This document shows, one piece after another, positions 1-6,311 of a stretch of 14,201 bases of DNA. Made by a program: the position numbers and the translations under genes. Below the pieces are notes generated by a model that worked only from the letters and a program-made list of their open reading frames with translations, was not told the origin of the DNA and made no database searches. How positions within the stretch are numbered: the first letter of the stretch is position 1; every line of letters begins with the position of its first letter. The DNA is from CAZGKX01 sp964525945. Its GTDB lineage: Bacteria > Pseudomonadota > Gammaproteobacteria > Legionellales > Legionellaceae. The DNA lies in contig CAZGKX010000063.1 in NCBI GenBank assembly GCA_964525945.1, positions 1 to 14,201 on the forward strand, given 5' to 3'.

Positions 1-120
1 AGAGTTTGGTTCTGACAATGGGTCAGAGTTTGGTTCTGACAATGGGTCAGAGTTTGGTTCTGACAATGGGTCAGAGTTTGGTTCTGACAATGGGTCAGAG
101 TTTAGTTTTGACAATGGAGC
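1..120 (+). repeat. 24-bp tandem repeat array, five copies, truncated by window edge
   Basis: Copies lie at 1-24, 25-48, 49-72, 73-96 and 97-120. The first four are identical and the fifth has four mismatches. The unit begins AGAGTTTGGTTCTG and the period is exactly 24. The array starts at the window edge, so the true copy number is unknown. Identity between neighbouring copies points to recent expansion by slippage or unequal recombination. The period keeps the reading frame of the surrounding coding sequence. Confidence 0.95.
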
Positions 121-301
121 ATACTCAACACTGACTTCGCGCAGCAATTCTCCAGGAGTATCGTCCGTGTCATCTCAACCCATAGCCCCTTTAGCTACGA
201 CTCGTAAGTTATCCACTGACAAAAAATTAGGTCAAAACTATTCAAATTCAATCGACAAAGAGATGGATAGAGACACAACTGCACAGATAGAATATCGATA
301 A
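2..301 (+). CDS. C-terminal end of a repeat-containing protein (partial)
   Basis: An open frame enters from the left edge and ends at a TAA at 299-301, giving 99 codons with no start inside the window. The first 40 residues are five copies of an octapeptide: four identical EFGSDNGS units and a diverged EFSFDNGA. The rest is a Ser/Thr-rich, probably disordered tail ending in a charged segment (…AQIEYR). The frame is supported because the 24-bp DNA repeat is a multiple of three and this frame stays open through it, while frame 1 has a stop in each repeat. I do not recognise the protein. An acidic Gly/Ser repeat plus a disordered tail would fit a surface or secreted (possibly effector-like) protein, but this is inference. 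The stop is 61 bp upstream of pyrE. Confidence 0.7.
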   Translation, partial: EFGSDNGSEFGSDNGSEFGSDNGSEFGSDNGSEFSFDNGAYSTLTSRSNSPGVSSVSSQPIAPLATTRKLSTDKKLGQNYSNSIDKEMDRDTTAQIEYR

Positions 302-362
302 AAAATGACATAAAATGATAAATATGCTTTGCAACTTCTAACAATGAGAAAGAAACTCGACT

Positions 363-1016
363 ATGGATAACATTAAAACATCTTTTATTCGTTTAGCGTT
401 GCAATGCAAGGTGCTTAAATTTGGTGAATTTAAATTAAAATCAGGGCGACTCAGCCCTTATTTTTTTAATGCCGGTCTGTTTTACCAAGGCTCTGCATTG
501 CAACAGCTCGGCCAATTTTATGCGCAAACGTTAATCCACCAACAAATACCGTTCCAACATCTTTTTGGGCCAGCCTACAAAGGTTTTTCTTTAGCAACAG
601 CAACTGCGGTCGCTCTGGCAGAACATGGTGTAGATGTGAGCGTTACTTTTAACCGCAAAGAGGTAAAATCCCATGGTGAAGGTGGACAGTTGATCGGTTC
701 ACCATTATCAGGCAATACGGTGATCATTGATGATGTCATCACGGCCGGAACTGCTTTTCGAGAGGCGCAGCATTTTATTCAAGAACACGGTGGAAAATTA
801 ACAGCCATCATCATCGCGCTTGATCGTTGCGAACGCGGTTTGACGGATAAATCCGCTATTGAGGACATTCGAAACCAAGGCATCGAGGTCATGTCCATTA
901 TCACCTTGCATGATTTAATTGCGTACCTGCAAAATCAAAATGAAACCGAACTGGTCAATCGCTTGGTGACCTATCAGCAGCAATATGGCGTTGTTGATAT
1001 ATCATCAAAGCAGTAG
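363..1016 (+). CDS. pyrE: Orotate phosphoribosyltransferase
   Basis: PyrE joins orotate to PRPP to make orotidine 5'-monophosphate, the fifth step of de novo pyrimidine synthesis, in the cytosol. The 217-residue product is close to the 213 residues of E. coli PyrE. Visible signatures are the N-terminal FGEFKLKSGRLSPYFFN region (20-36), GPAYKG (69-74), the catalytic flexible loop NRKEVKSHGEGG (97-108) and the PRPP-binding motif VIIDDVITAGTAFRE (120-134). The start ATG has only a weak purine-rich stretch (GAGAAAG) upstream, but residue 1 fits the family length. No operon partner is adjacent: the gene lies alone between the repeat protein and a REP pair that begins 8 bp after its stop. Confidence 0.97.
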   Translation: MDNIKTSFIRLALQCKVLKFGEFKLKSGRLSPYFFNAGLFYQGSALQQLGQFYAQTLIHQQIPFQHLFGPAYKGFSLATATAVALAEHGVDVSVTFNRKEVKSHGEGGQLIGSPLSGNTVIIDDVITAGTAFREAQHFIQEHGGKLTAIIIALDRCERGLTDKSAIEDIRNQGIEVMSIITLHDLIAYLQNQNETELVNRLVTYQQQYGVVDISSKQ

Positions 1017-1023
1017 ATTTTTT

Positions 1024-1085
1024 GTTGGGCCAAGGCCCAACCTACAAATACAATGACTTCGTGGTAGGTTGGGCCTTGGCCCAAC
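1024..1085. repeat. Inverted pair of REP hairpins (BIME-like), possible pyrE terminator
   Basis: Two 22-bp arms, 1024-1045 and 1064-1085, are perfect reverse complements separated by 18 bp. Each arm is itself a hairpin: GTTGGGCC and GGCCCAAC around a 2-bp centre. Read outward from the middle, each arm starts with the tetranucleotide GTAG followed by the hairpin, which is the layout of REP elements mobilised by RAYT transposases. The pair sits 8 bp after the pyrE stop and 18 bp from the 3' end of the reverse-strand RAYT gene, so transcripts from either side would run into it. It may act as a bidirectional terminator or mRNA stabiliser, though there is no long T tract. Confidence 0.85.
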
Positions 1086-1103
1086 ACCCTGTTTGAGTTA
1101 ATT

Positions 1104-1664
1104 TTATTCACCAAATGTTTGAGCACTACAAGGCTCAAAATCTGCCCCATCATGCGGTAAAATACCTAAGCTAATAGAGCGATGAATGCTTGAATACGGC
1201 CATTCAGCAGGTGATTTCACATAGCCATGCTTAACGGGATTGTAGTGTATATAATCCATATGACGCGAGTAATCCAGCTCATCTCTGATCGTATGCTCCC
1301 AAAACCTGCGTTGCCAAATACCTCGTTCCCGTTTGCTTTTTTTCGATGCGCTAATCGGTTCTAATGATTCAATTTGCCGTGAAAAACTACTTTTGATAAA
1401 CCCCACTCGTTGAGCATAGTTTGCGTCCCCTGGCGGCAAGGTCATCATGACATGAAGATGATCAGGCAACACCACGATACCATCAATGATAAAAGGATAA
1501 CATTCAATAACCTGCTTAACAGCCTGACGTAACTTATTTATTTTTCGGATTAATAAGTCGCTTCGTCTATCCTGCAGCACGAGTGTGAAAAAATAGCTGC
1601 TGCCCGGAATAATCACTCTACGGTATTGCATGTGGATGGACTTGTAAATATTCCTTAAGTTCAT
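1104..1664 (-). CDS. REP-associated tyrosine transposase (RAYT, Y1/HUH family)
   Basis: The product is a single-strand DNA nuclease/transposase of the IS200/IS605-related Y1 family, of the single-copy type that processes REP hairpins. With the longest start it has 186 residues. Visible features are the opening YRRVIIPGSSYFFT (14-27), the HUH metal-binding motif as LPDHLHVMM (H69, H71), the WQRRFWEHTIRDE block (117-129) and the catalytic tyrosine region DYIHYNPVKHG (137-147; Y138 is the likely nucleophile). These are hallmarks of RAYTs. Family members often begin near the MxYRR segment, so Met12 (codon at 1631-1629) may be the true start; neither start has a well-spaced ribosome binding site. 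REP hairpins flank the gene on both sides (1024-1085 and 1695-1719). The frame is intact with both motifs present, so it could be active. Confidence 0.93.
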   Translation of the reverse strand: MNLRNIYKSIHMQYRRVIIPGSSYFFTLVLQDRRSDLLIRKINKLRQAVKQVIECYPFIIDGIVVLPDHLHVMMTLPPGDANYAQRVGFIKSSFSRQIESLEPISASKKSKRERGIWQRRFWEHTIRDELDYSRHMDYIHYNPVKHGYVKSPAEWPYSSIHRSISLGILPHDGADFEPCSAQTFGE

Positions 1665-1694
1665 AGGTTATTCGCAACATCCCTATGAATGCAA

Positions 1695-1719
1695 GTAGAT
1701 TGTTGGGCCAAGGCCCAAC
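1695..1719 (+). repeat. REP hairpin copy upstream of the RAYT gene
   Basis: GTAG at 1695-1698 is followed by ATT and the same 18-bp hairpin core seen at 1024-1041 (GTTGGGCC, AA, GGCCCAAC) at 1702-1719. The GTAGATT lead-in resembles the sequence before the first arm downstream of pyrE. It lies 5' of the RAYT gene, so that gene is bracketed by REPs. Confidence 0.8.
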
Positions 1720-1771
1720 AAAACTTCTAACCACAAAACAACCTGTTTGCCATGTTAGGTTTTATTTTTTG

Positions 1772-1800
1772 TTGAGTCGGAGGATTAATCGCTGTAATCT
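1772..1800 (+). promoter_or_regulatory. Candidate sigma70 promoter for the M13 peptidase
   Basis: TTGAGT (1772-1777) and TAATCT (1795-1800) are separated by 17 bp. A start site near 1807 would leave a leader of about 22 nt before the ATG at 1829, with the TAGGA ribosome binding site inside it. Both boxes match the consensus only partly. Confidence 0.45.
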
Positions 1801-1828
1801 AGTCTTGCATTTATATTAGGATTTTTGT

Positions 1829-3856
1829 ATGCCACGATTATTGACGTTAACAACAGCACTGTTATGTGCATTCACGACTTTTGCAAAACCGACAACACCA
1901 CCACCGGACGTATTGGAAGCACTCCATTTAAATTGGATTGCCCCGAACACCCCGTTAGACCAAGATTTTTATGGTTACGCCAATGGTGCATGGCAACAAC
2001 AAAATCCTATTCCAGCAGAATATTCAAGTTGGGGGGTCTTCACCATCCTGCATGAGCAAACTCAAAAGCGTATCCATCAATTGCTCATCCAGGCCGCCGA
2101 TGATAAACAAGCAAAACACGGCAGTATTGAACAAAAAATAGGTGACTTTTATTACAGCGGCATGGATAAAAACAACATTAATAAATTGGGTATCTCACCC
2201 TTGCACAACGAATTTGCCCGCATCAACGCCATCACCAATTTAACGGACTTGCACACCGAAATTGTCCATTTGCACCAAATGGGCGTTGGCGCTTTTTTCA
2301 ATTTCACAAACATGCAAGATTTTAAACAAAGCACACAAATGATAGGCGCGCTCCTGCAAGGAGGATTGAGTCTACCAGACCGCGATTACTATTTAAAAGA
2401 GGATAAACGCTTCCAACAAATTCGCGCTGACTTTGTACAACACATGGCTCGCATGTTTGAGTTACTCGGTGATGATCCAACCACAGCCAGCAAAGCAGCG
2501 CAGGTTGTGATGAACATCGAAACACGTTTTGCAAAAGCATCCATGTCACAAATTGCCATGCGCGATCCCCATGCCATTTACCACATGACTGACATTGCAA
2601 CATTGGACACCATGACCCCCAATTTTTCATGGTCGAATTATTTACGGCAAATGGGCCAACCCGATATCCGCCATGTCAATTTAGCCACCCCTCCATTTTT
2701 TAAAATGTTGAATGACCAGCTCACCCAAGTTTCCATTCAAGATTGGAAAACTTACTTACGGTGGCATTTGCTCGATGAGTTAGCCGCCTACCTCTCAAAA
2801 CCTTTTGTTGAACAAAACTTTAAAATGACCAAAGCGTTAACCGGCGCAGAGAAAATATTGCCACGCTGGAAACGCGTGGTGTCCACGGAAAGCTCCGCGT
2901 TAGGCTTTGCAATTGGCCAGTTGTACGTGGAAAAATATTTTTCCCCAACGTCAAAACAAGAAGTGTTAAGCATTGTTCAAAACATACGAGCAGCTTTGCA
3001 CAATGATCTGCAAACCTTGCCCTGGATGACTCAAGCCACGCGTGATGCGGCGTTGAAGAAGCTCAGCCTCATCGAAGACCGGGTCGGTTACCCCAGCAAA
3101 TGGTGGGATTATTCAAAATTAAACATCGATCGCGGCCCTTATGTATTAAATGTCTTGCGTGCCAGTGAGTTTCTTGTGCAAAGAGAACTCAATAAAATTG
3201 GCAAACCCATCGATCGCACCGAATGGGAAATGACACCTCAGACCATAAATGCTTATTATGATCCCTCCATGAACAGCATCAATTTACCGGCAGGCATCCT
3301 GCAACCCCCCTTTTTTGATCCTGCTGCTCCAGCGGCGGTGAATTATGGTGCCATTGGGTTTGTCATTGGCCATGAAATCACGCACGGTTTTGACGATCAA
3401 GGAGCAAAATTTGATGGCCATGGTAACTTGAACAATTGGTGGACTGCTGAAGACTTAAAAAAATTCCAAGCCGCCACCCAATGCATTGTCAATCAGTACT
3501 CCAATTACAAAGTCGAAGGTGATATGGCTGTGCAGGGGCCTTTGGTGGTTGGAGAAGCCACCGCTGATTTAGGGGGGCTCATGCTCGCTTACAATGCGTT
3601 TCATGCCTCCAAAGACTATAAAACAGCACCGACACTGAACGGTTTTACCCCTGACCAACAATTTTTCTTAGGCGCTGCTCACGTTTGGGCCAATAACATA
3701 CGGCCAGAACAAGCTAAAAATTTGGTCACCACCGATCCACACCCTCCGAATATGTATAGAGTCAATGGCACATTGGCCAATATGCCCCCGTTTCATCAGG
3801 CGTTTGGCATCAAAACTGGGCCGATGATCAATCCGCAACCATGTATCATTTGGTAA
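1829..3856 (+). CDS. Exported M13-family (neprilysin/PepO-like) zinc metallopeptidase
   Basis: This is a zinc endopeptidase of family M13, expected to cleave short peptides in the periplasm or outside the cell. The 675 residues match the usual family length. Residues 1-19 form a Sec-type signal ending ...TTFA before KPTTPPP, with no lipobox cysteine. The N-terminal M13 domain follows (LDQDFYGYANGAWQ, about 43-56; DRDYYL). The catalytic domain carries NAYYDP (474-479), the zinc site HEITH (H515, E516, H519), the third zinc ligand and partner in GEATADLGG (E576, D580), and the substrate-binding DPHPPNMYRV (H638, R644). It ends in CIIW, like the CxxW end of neprilysin. The usual GENxAD is GEATAD here, but both acidic residues remain. 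The ATG has TAGGA at good spacing. A small exported-peptide gene follows 39 bp later. Confidence 0.95.
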   Translation: MPRLLTLTTALLCAFTTFAKPTTPPPDVLEALHLNWIAPNTPLDQDFYGYANGAWQQQNPIPAEYSSWGVFTILHEQTQKRIHQLLIQAADDKQAKHGSIEQKIGDFYYSGMDKNNINKLGISPLHNEFARINAITNLTDLHTEIVHLHQMGVGAFFNFTNMQDFKQSTQMIGALLQGGLSLPDRDYYLKEDKRFQQIRADFVQHMARMFELLGDDPTTASKAAQVVMNIETRFAKASMSQIAMRDPHAIYHMTDIATLDTMTPNFSWSNYLRQMGQPDIRHVNLATPPFFKMLNDQLTQVSIQDWKTYLRWHLLDELAAYLSKPFVEQNFKMTKALTGAEKILPRWKRVVSTESSALGFAIGQLYVEKYFSPTSKQEVLSIVQNIRAALHNDLQTLPWMTQATRDAALKKLSLIEDRVGYPSKWWDYSKLNIDRGPYVLNVLRASEFLVQRELNKIGKPIDRTEWEMTPQTINAYYDPSMNSINLPAGILQPPFFDPAAPAAVNYGAIGFVIGHEITHGFDDQGAKFDGHGNLNNWWTAEDLKKFQAATQCIVNQYSNYKVEGDMAVQGPLVVGEATADLGGLMLAYNAFHASKDYKTAPTLNGFTPDQQFFLGAAHVWANNIRPEQAKNLVTTDPHPPNMYRVNGTLANMPPFHQAFGIKTGPMINPQPCIIW

Positions 3857-3895
3857 ATGGTTTATATCAATGAAATTTTAATCAAGGAGCTAATC

Positions 3896-4063
3896 ATGAA
3901 AAAAACAATGGTAATAGGTCTATTAATGGCAATTTTTGGTTTTTCCACCATGCCTGCCATGGCAGCATGTTCCTGCAAGGAAAAGGGAGCGGAAAAGGTA
4001 GAGCCTGCTGGCGAGGGAAAGGCACTTGGTGAAAAACCAAGCCAAGAAACGCCTCAAGAATAA
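3896..4063 (+). CDS. Small exported peptide, 55 residues, function unknown
   Basis: The ATG at 3896 has a strong ribosome binding site, AAGGAG at 3884-3889, six bases upstream; an in-frame ATG at 3857, directly after the peptidase stop, lacks one and would spoil the signal peptide. From 3896 the product opens with a classic signal (MKK, hydrophobic core to about residue 18, cleavage after MPAMA). The mature chain would be about 32 residues: ACSCKEKG followed by a Lys/Glu-rich, probably disordered tail. The signal-peptide evidence makes this a real gene. I do not recognise a family. No terminator lies between it and the peptidase, so co-transcription is likely. The CxC pair could bind metal or form a disulfide; this is a guess. 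Confidence 0.7.
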   Translation: MKKTMVIGLLMAIFGFSTMPAMAACSCKEKGAEKVEPAGEGKALGEKPSQETPQE

Positions 4064-4095
4064 AAATGTGCGTATTAAAAAATAAATAGTTTATC

Positions 4096-4132
4096 TTGAC
4101 CACGGATGCCTGCGTTTTGTTGCCGTGGTCAA
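4096..4132. terminator. Inverted repeat downstream of the small peptide gene, possible terminator
   Basis: TTGACCACGG (4096-4105) and CCGTGGTCAA (4123-4132) are perfect 10-bp complementary arms around a 17-nt loop, beginning 33 bp after the peptide stop. The downstream T run (ATATTTTT) is about 14 bp away, so it is not a textbook intrinsic terminator. It lies between an intact gene and a dehydrogenase remnant and may mark the junction. Confidence 0.4.
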
Positions 4133-4153
4133 AACCCAGATCAAATATTTTTA

Positions 4154-4372
4154 GGGGTGAATGCTGTGGCTCCAGGCCCTGTTTGGCCCCCTTTAATTCC
4201 TGCAAGCTTTTCTGCTAAAAAAGTAGCTGAATTTGGGTTGCAAGTCCCCATGGAACGCGTTGGGCAACCGAGTGAAATCGCTCCGGCTTATGTATTCCTA
4301 GCTTCGCAGGATTCATCTTATATGACAGGTCAAGTTTTGCATCCGAATGGGGGTGTTATTGTAAATGGTTAA
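4154..4372 (+). pseudogene. C-terminal fragment of a short-chain dehydrogenase/reductase
   Basis: The frame ending at 4372 encodes VNAVAPGPVWPPLIPASF, then VPMERVGQPSEIAPAYVFLAS and the ending TGQVLHPNGGVIVNG. This is the C-terminal third of a classical SDR of the glucose-1-dehydrogenase/YghA-like type. The Rossmann fold with its TGxxxGxG motif and the catalytic YxxxK are absent, and no other frame upstream supplies them. Similarity starts near codon GGG-GTG (about 4154). An ATG at 4106 opens the frame but lies in the loop of an inverted repeat, has no ribosome binding site and is followed by unrelated residues. The stump has few substitutions against what I recall of the family, which suggests a fairly recent deletion. 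Confidence 0.8.
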
Positions 4373-4424
4373 TCAATAGGAGAATCCATCAAGCATATGC
4401 ACCAAAAGCTAAAAAAAAAGAGAC

Positions 4425-4562
4425 TTAACGTTTACTCCCCACTTTATTTGGATGAGGACTATTGAGCTTCTCGACTTTCTTGTTAATTTTAGATTCATCG
4501 GCAGGATGCTTATCTTTTCGTTCCACTGCTTGTGGTTGAGGGCTGGTTGTCTGATGTTTCAT
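4425..4562 (-). CDS. Small hydrophilic protein, 45 residues, function unknown
   Basis: Reading the reverse strand, ATG at 4562-4560 is preceded by TAGGGAG with six bases of spacing, a strong ribosome binding site in an otherwise AT-rich stretch. The frame runs 45 codons to TAA at 4427-4425. The product begins MKHQTTSPQPQAVERK and is very polar: rich in Lys, Pro, His, Gln and Glu, with no cysteine, signal peptide or membrane segment, ending in VGSKR. It is probably largely disordered. I do not recognise a family. A run of nine T on the coding strand starts just after the stop (A run at 4411-4419 on +), which may aid termination. The ribosome binding site is the main argument that it is real. 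Confidence 0.5.
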   Translation of the reverse strand: MKHQTTSPQPQAVERKDKHPADESKINKKVEKLNSPHPNKVGSKR

Positions 4563-4742
4563 ATCGCGCTCCCTAAATGTTAAAGGCTACTACTTTTTAA
4601 TAATTCTGTTATAAGTTGATATTAGGATAGATTTTACTAATTTGCCGTATTTGATTTTCAATGTACTCCAAATGAAAATTTAATATGGGTTCTTTATGAC
4701 ATATCCCTTGTATTCTGCATTTAAATTTAATTGTTTAATAAT
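4563..4742. other. AT-rich spacer without recognisable genes
   Basis: This stretch between the 45-codon ORF and the forward promoter at 4743 is strongly AT-rich and shows no credible ORF on either strand. It must contain the 5' leader and promoter of the reverse-strand small ORF, but no pair of boxes stands out. Confidence 0.5.
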
Positions 4743-4770
4743 TTGACAAAAGAACAGGATTTACTATACT
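4743..4770 (+). promoter_or_regulatory. Near-consensus sigma70 promoter of a candidate small RNA
   Basis: A perfect -35 box TTGACA (4743-4748) and TATACT (4765-4770) are separated by 16 bp in an AT-rich context. It is the best promoter by eye in the window, yet no forward ORF follows. The nearest forward gene (pcnB) is nearly 2.8 kb away with reverse genes between. Predicted start is near 4777. Confidence 0.7.
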
Positions 4771-4776
4771 TATATT

Positions 4777-4845
4777 GTAGAACATCGATTTGCCTTGCGC
4801 AGAACGTGTTCACTGCAAGGCCACTCTCGAGTGGCCTTTGTCTTT
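4777..4845 (+). ncRNA. Candidate small regulatory RNA, about 70 nt
   Basis: The segment is bounded by a strong promoter (4743-4770) and an intrinsic terminator (4817-4845) and holds no ATG; a GTG at 4808 opens only 13 codons with no ribosome binding site. A first hairpin can form between CCTTG/CAG (4793-4797, 4800-4802) and CTGCAAGG (4813-4820), with a 2-nt bulge and a loop AACGTGTTCA. Its last four bases, AAGG, are also the foot of the terminator stem, so the two structures compete at their base, like an attenuator. I cannot match it to a known family. It points toward the 3' end of the convergent nuclease gene (4887), so longer read-through could be antisense to that mRNA; that is inference. 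Confidence 0.55.
4817..4845 (+). terminator. Intrinsic terminator of the candidate small RNA
   Basis: AAGGCCACT (4817-4825) pairs perfectly with AGTGGCCTT (4830-4838) around the tetraloop CTCG, followed by a T-rich run (TTTGTCTTT, overlapping the stem end). A 9-bp GC-rich stem plus T tract is a good forward-strand terminator. The reverse strand has no T tract. Confidence 0.8.
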
Positions 4846-4886
4846 AGCGCATATTAACATCCAAGGATAAGTCTTGGTGACCTTTG

Positions 4887-6275
4887 CTATTTTAACCCCA
4901 CGACCAACTGCTCAGACTTGAGTGCATGGGTTAAATAATAACGAAGGACCTTATAAGCATCCAGATCGTGGGGTCCTTTGTATGATGTAATCGCCTCAAG
5001 CCCCTCTTTGCTCTCACATGTCCCAATCAACCGCCAGTGATCAAACACCATGTATTGGGTCATCTGATTAATTTCACACTGTTCTTTGATAACGATAGAG
5101 CCCGGATAAGGCCACTCTGCAATTTTAAGCGACGAAAAAGCATCTTGAACCCGTTGGTTATAGTCTAAGGCAGGTTCTTTTTGAAGGCACGCGCCCAAGC
5201 ATCGTTTCAATTGATAAGAAAAACATGCTTTTTTGCTTTGCTCTAAACCACAGAGTTTGGAACACAATTGGTGTGTTTTTATTAGGTCCAACAACGCTTT
5301 TTGGGCCGCGGCCATGCTCTTGTATGCGCCAATCAATGAATTACAATCGGTGTCTTCACCCACCGCCCGAACCCTCTCCACATGCAAATAGCCCTCCCGC
5401 TCTTGCAATTGAAAACCCACCATTGTTTTTGTACGACGTAATTTCCTATTGTACAAAGGCATTTTTTCTTTCACCAAGGTCGATTCTAGCAATAAAGCAC
5501 TTAATTCCCCTGCCGTTGGAATTATTTCGATGCGAACGACTTGTTGGGACAGCGCAAACTCTTTGGCATGCAGGTGATCCGATTGAAAATGAGACATAAT
5601 GCGTTGACGCAATTGAATGCTTTTCCCGATGTATAAGGGTAAATTTTGGGTATTTCCATAAAATATATAAACGCCTGGACTATCAGGAATGGTTTTAATA
5701 TCTGTTTTCAAATGAGACGGCAGAGACGACCTAGAATAACATTTCTTTGCGCTCAACATCACCGCTGGCAAACCTAAATGGTTTATTGCGTGCATTAGCA
5801 AAGCTTGTAATGTCTCAACATCACGCATAGCTCGATGTGCATGAGGAGAAACCAATCCAAACCGTTCAGCTAAATCGTTTAGGCCATAGCGGGTGAAGCC
5901 TGGATACAGCGATCGCAATAATTTTAACGTGCAAAGTACAGGGGTTCGAAAATCTAGGCCTACGTCTTTAAACGCATTTTTTATAAAACCATAATCAAAT
6001 CGCGCATTATGAGCCACAAAGATAGCACATTCCAAACGCCCTTTTAATTCAACTGCTATTTCAGAAAAACTCGGCGCATCTTGGACCATGTCATTGGTGA
6101 TAGCAGTTAATCGCATTATGGTTTCAGGAATGCTTCGTCCGGGATTAATCAAACTGGACCAGGAACTTTCTATTCCCCTCTCCGTCATTATGCATACCGC
6201 AATTTCGATGATTTTATCATACCGAACATTTAGACCCGTTGTTTCTACATCAACAATTACCCAACGAAACTGCAT
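4887..6275 (-). CDS. DEDDh 3'-5' exonuclease fused to GIY-YIG (UvrC/Cho-like) nuclease
   Basis: This is a two-nuclease fusion with a likely role in DNA repair. With ATG at 6275 it has 462 residues. The N-terminal half is a DnaQ/epsilon-type exonuclease: DVETTG (D9, E11), VAHNARFD (D94) and HAHRAMRD (H147, D152) complete the DEDDh set. The second half has a GIY-YIG domain with GVYIF (201-205), LYIGKS (214-219) and arginines just after. A cysteine cluster follows (LCSKLC...AC-x7-C-x3-C); its last three cysteines have the C-x7-C-x3-C spacing of the UvrC iron-sulfur motif. A GTG at 6308, right after the hemJ stop, would add 11 residues, but family members start close to the DVETTG motif and GAGG lies 12 bases before the ATG. 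It is last in a tight terC-hemJ-nuclease cluster. Existing annotations call similar fusions epsilon-subunit/excinuclease Cho proteins. Confidence 0.92.
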   Translation of the reverse strand: MQFRWVIVDVETTGLNVRYDKIIEIAVCIMTERGIESSWSSLINPGRSIPETIMRLTAITNDMVQDAPSFSEIAVELKGRLECAIFVAHNARFDYGFIKNAFKDVGLDFRTPVLCTLKLLRSLYPGFTRYGLNDLAERFGLVSPHAHRAMRDVETLQALLMHAINHLGLPAVMLSAKKCYSRSSLPSHLKTDIKTIPDSPGVYIFYGNTQNLPLYIGKSIQLRQRIMSHFQSDHLHAKEFALSQQVVRIEIIPTAGELSALLLESTLVKEKMPLYNRKLRRTKTMVGFQLQEREGYLHVERVRAVGEDTDCNSLIGAYKSMAAAQKALLDLIKTHQLCSKLCGLEQSKKACFSYQLKRCLGACLQKEPALDYNQRVQDAFSSLKIAEWPYPGSIVIKEQCEINQMTQYMVFDHWRLIGTCESKEGLEAITSYKGPHDLDAYKVLRYYLTHALKSEQLVVGLK

Positions 6276-6311
6276 AGTCCGAATTTTCCTCACTGTAATT
6301 GATGGCACGCC

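Noticed and set aside
1..120. Direct repeats as a possible CRISPR array
   Set aside because: Units follow each other without spacers and form an open coding frame; this is a coding tandem repeat.
3857..3895. Longer start for the small exported peptide
   Set aside because: It begins directly after the peptidase stop without a ribosome binding site and would place 13 residues before an ideal signal peptide that has AAGGAG in front of it.
4106..4156. N-terminal extension of the dehydrogenase fragment as a real 88-residue gene
   Set aside because: The ATG lies in a hairpin loop, has no ribosome binding site, and the first ~17 residues do not resemble an SDR.
4861..4877. Terminator for the reverse-strand nuclease gene
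   Set aside because: CCAAG/CTTGG gives only a 5-bp stem with no good T tract; too weak to list.
5225..5599. 124-codon forward ORF
   Set aside because: It lies wholly inside the well-supported reverse-strand nuclease gene and encodes no recognisable pattern.
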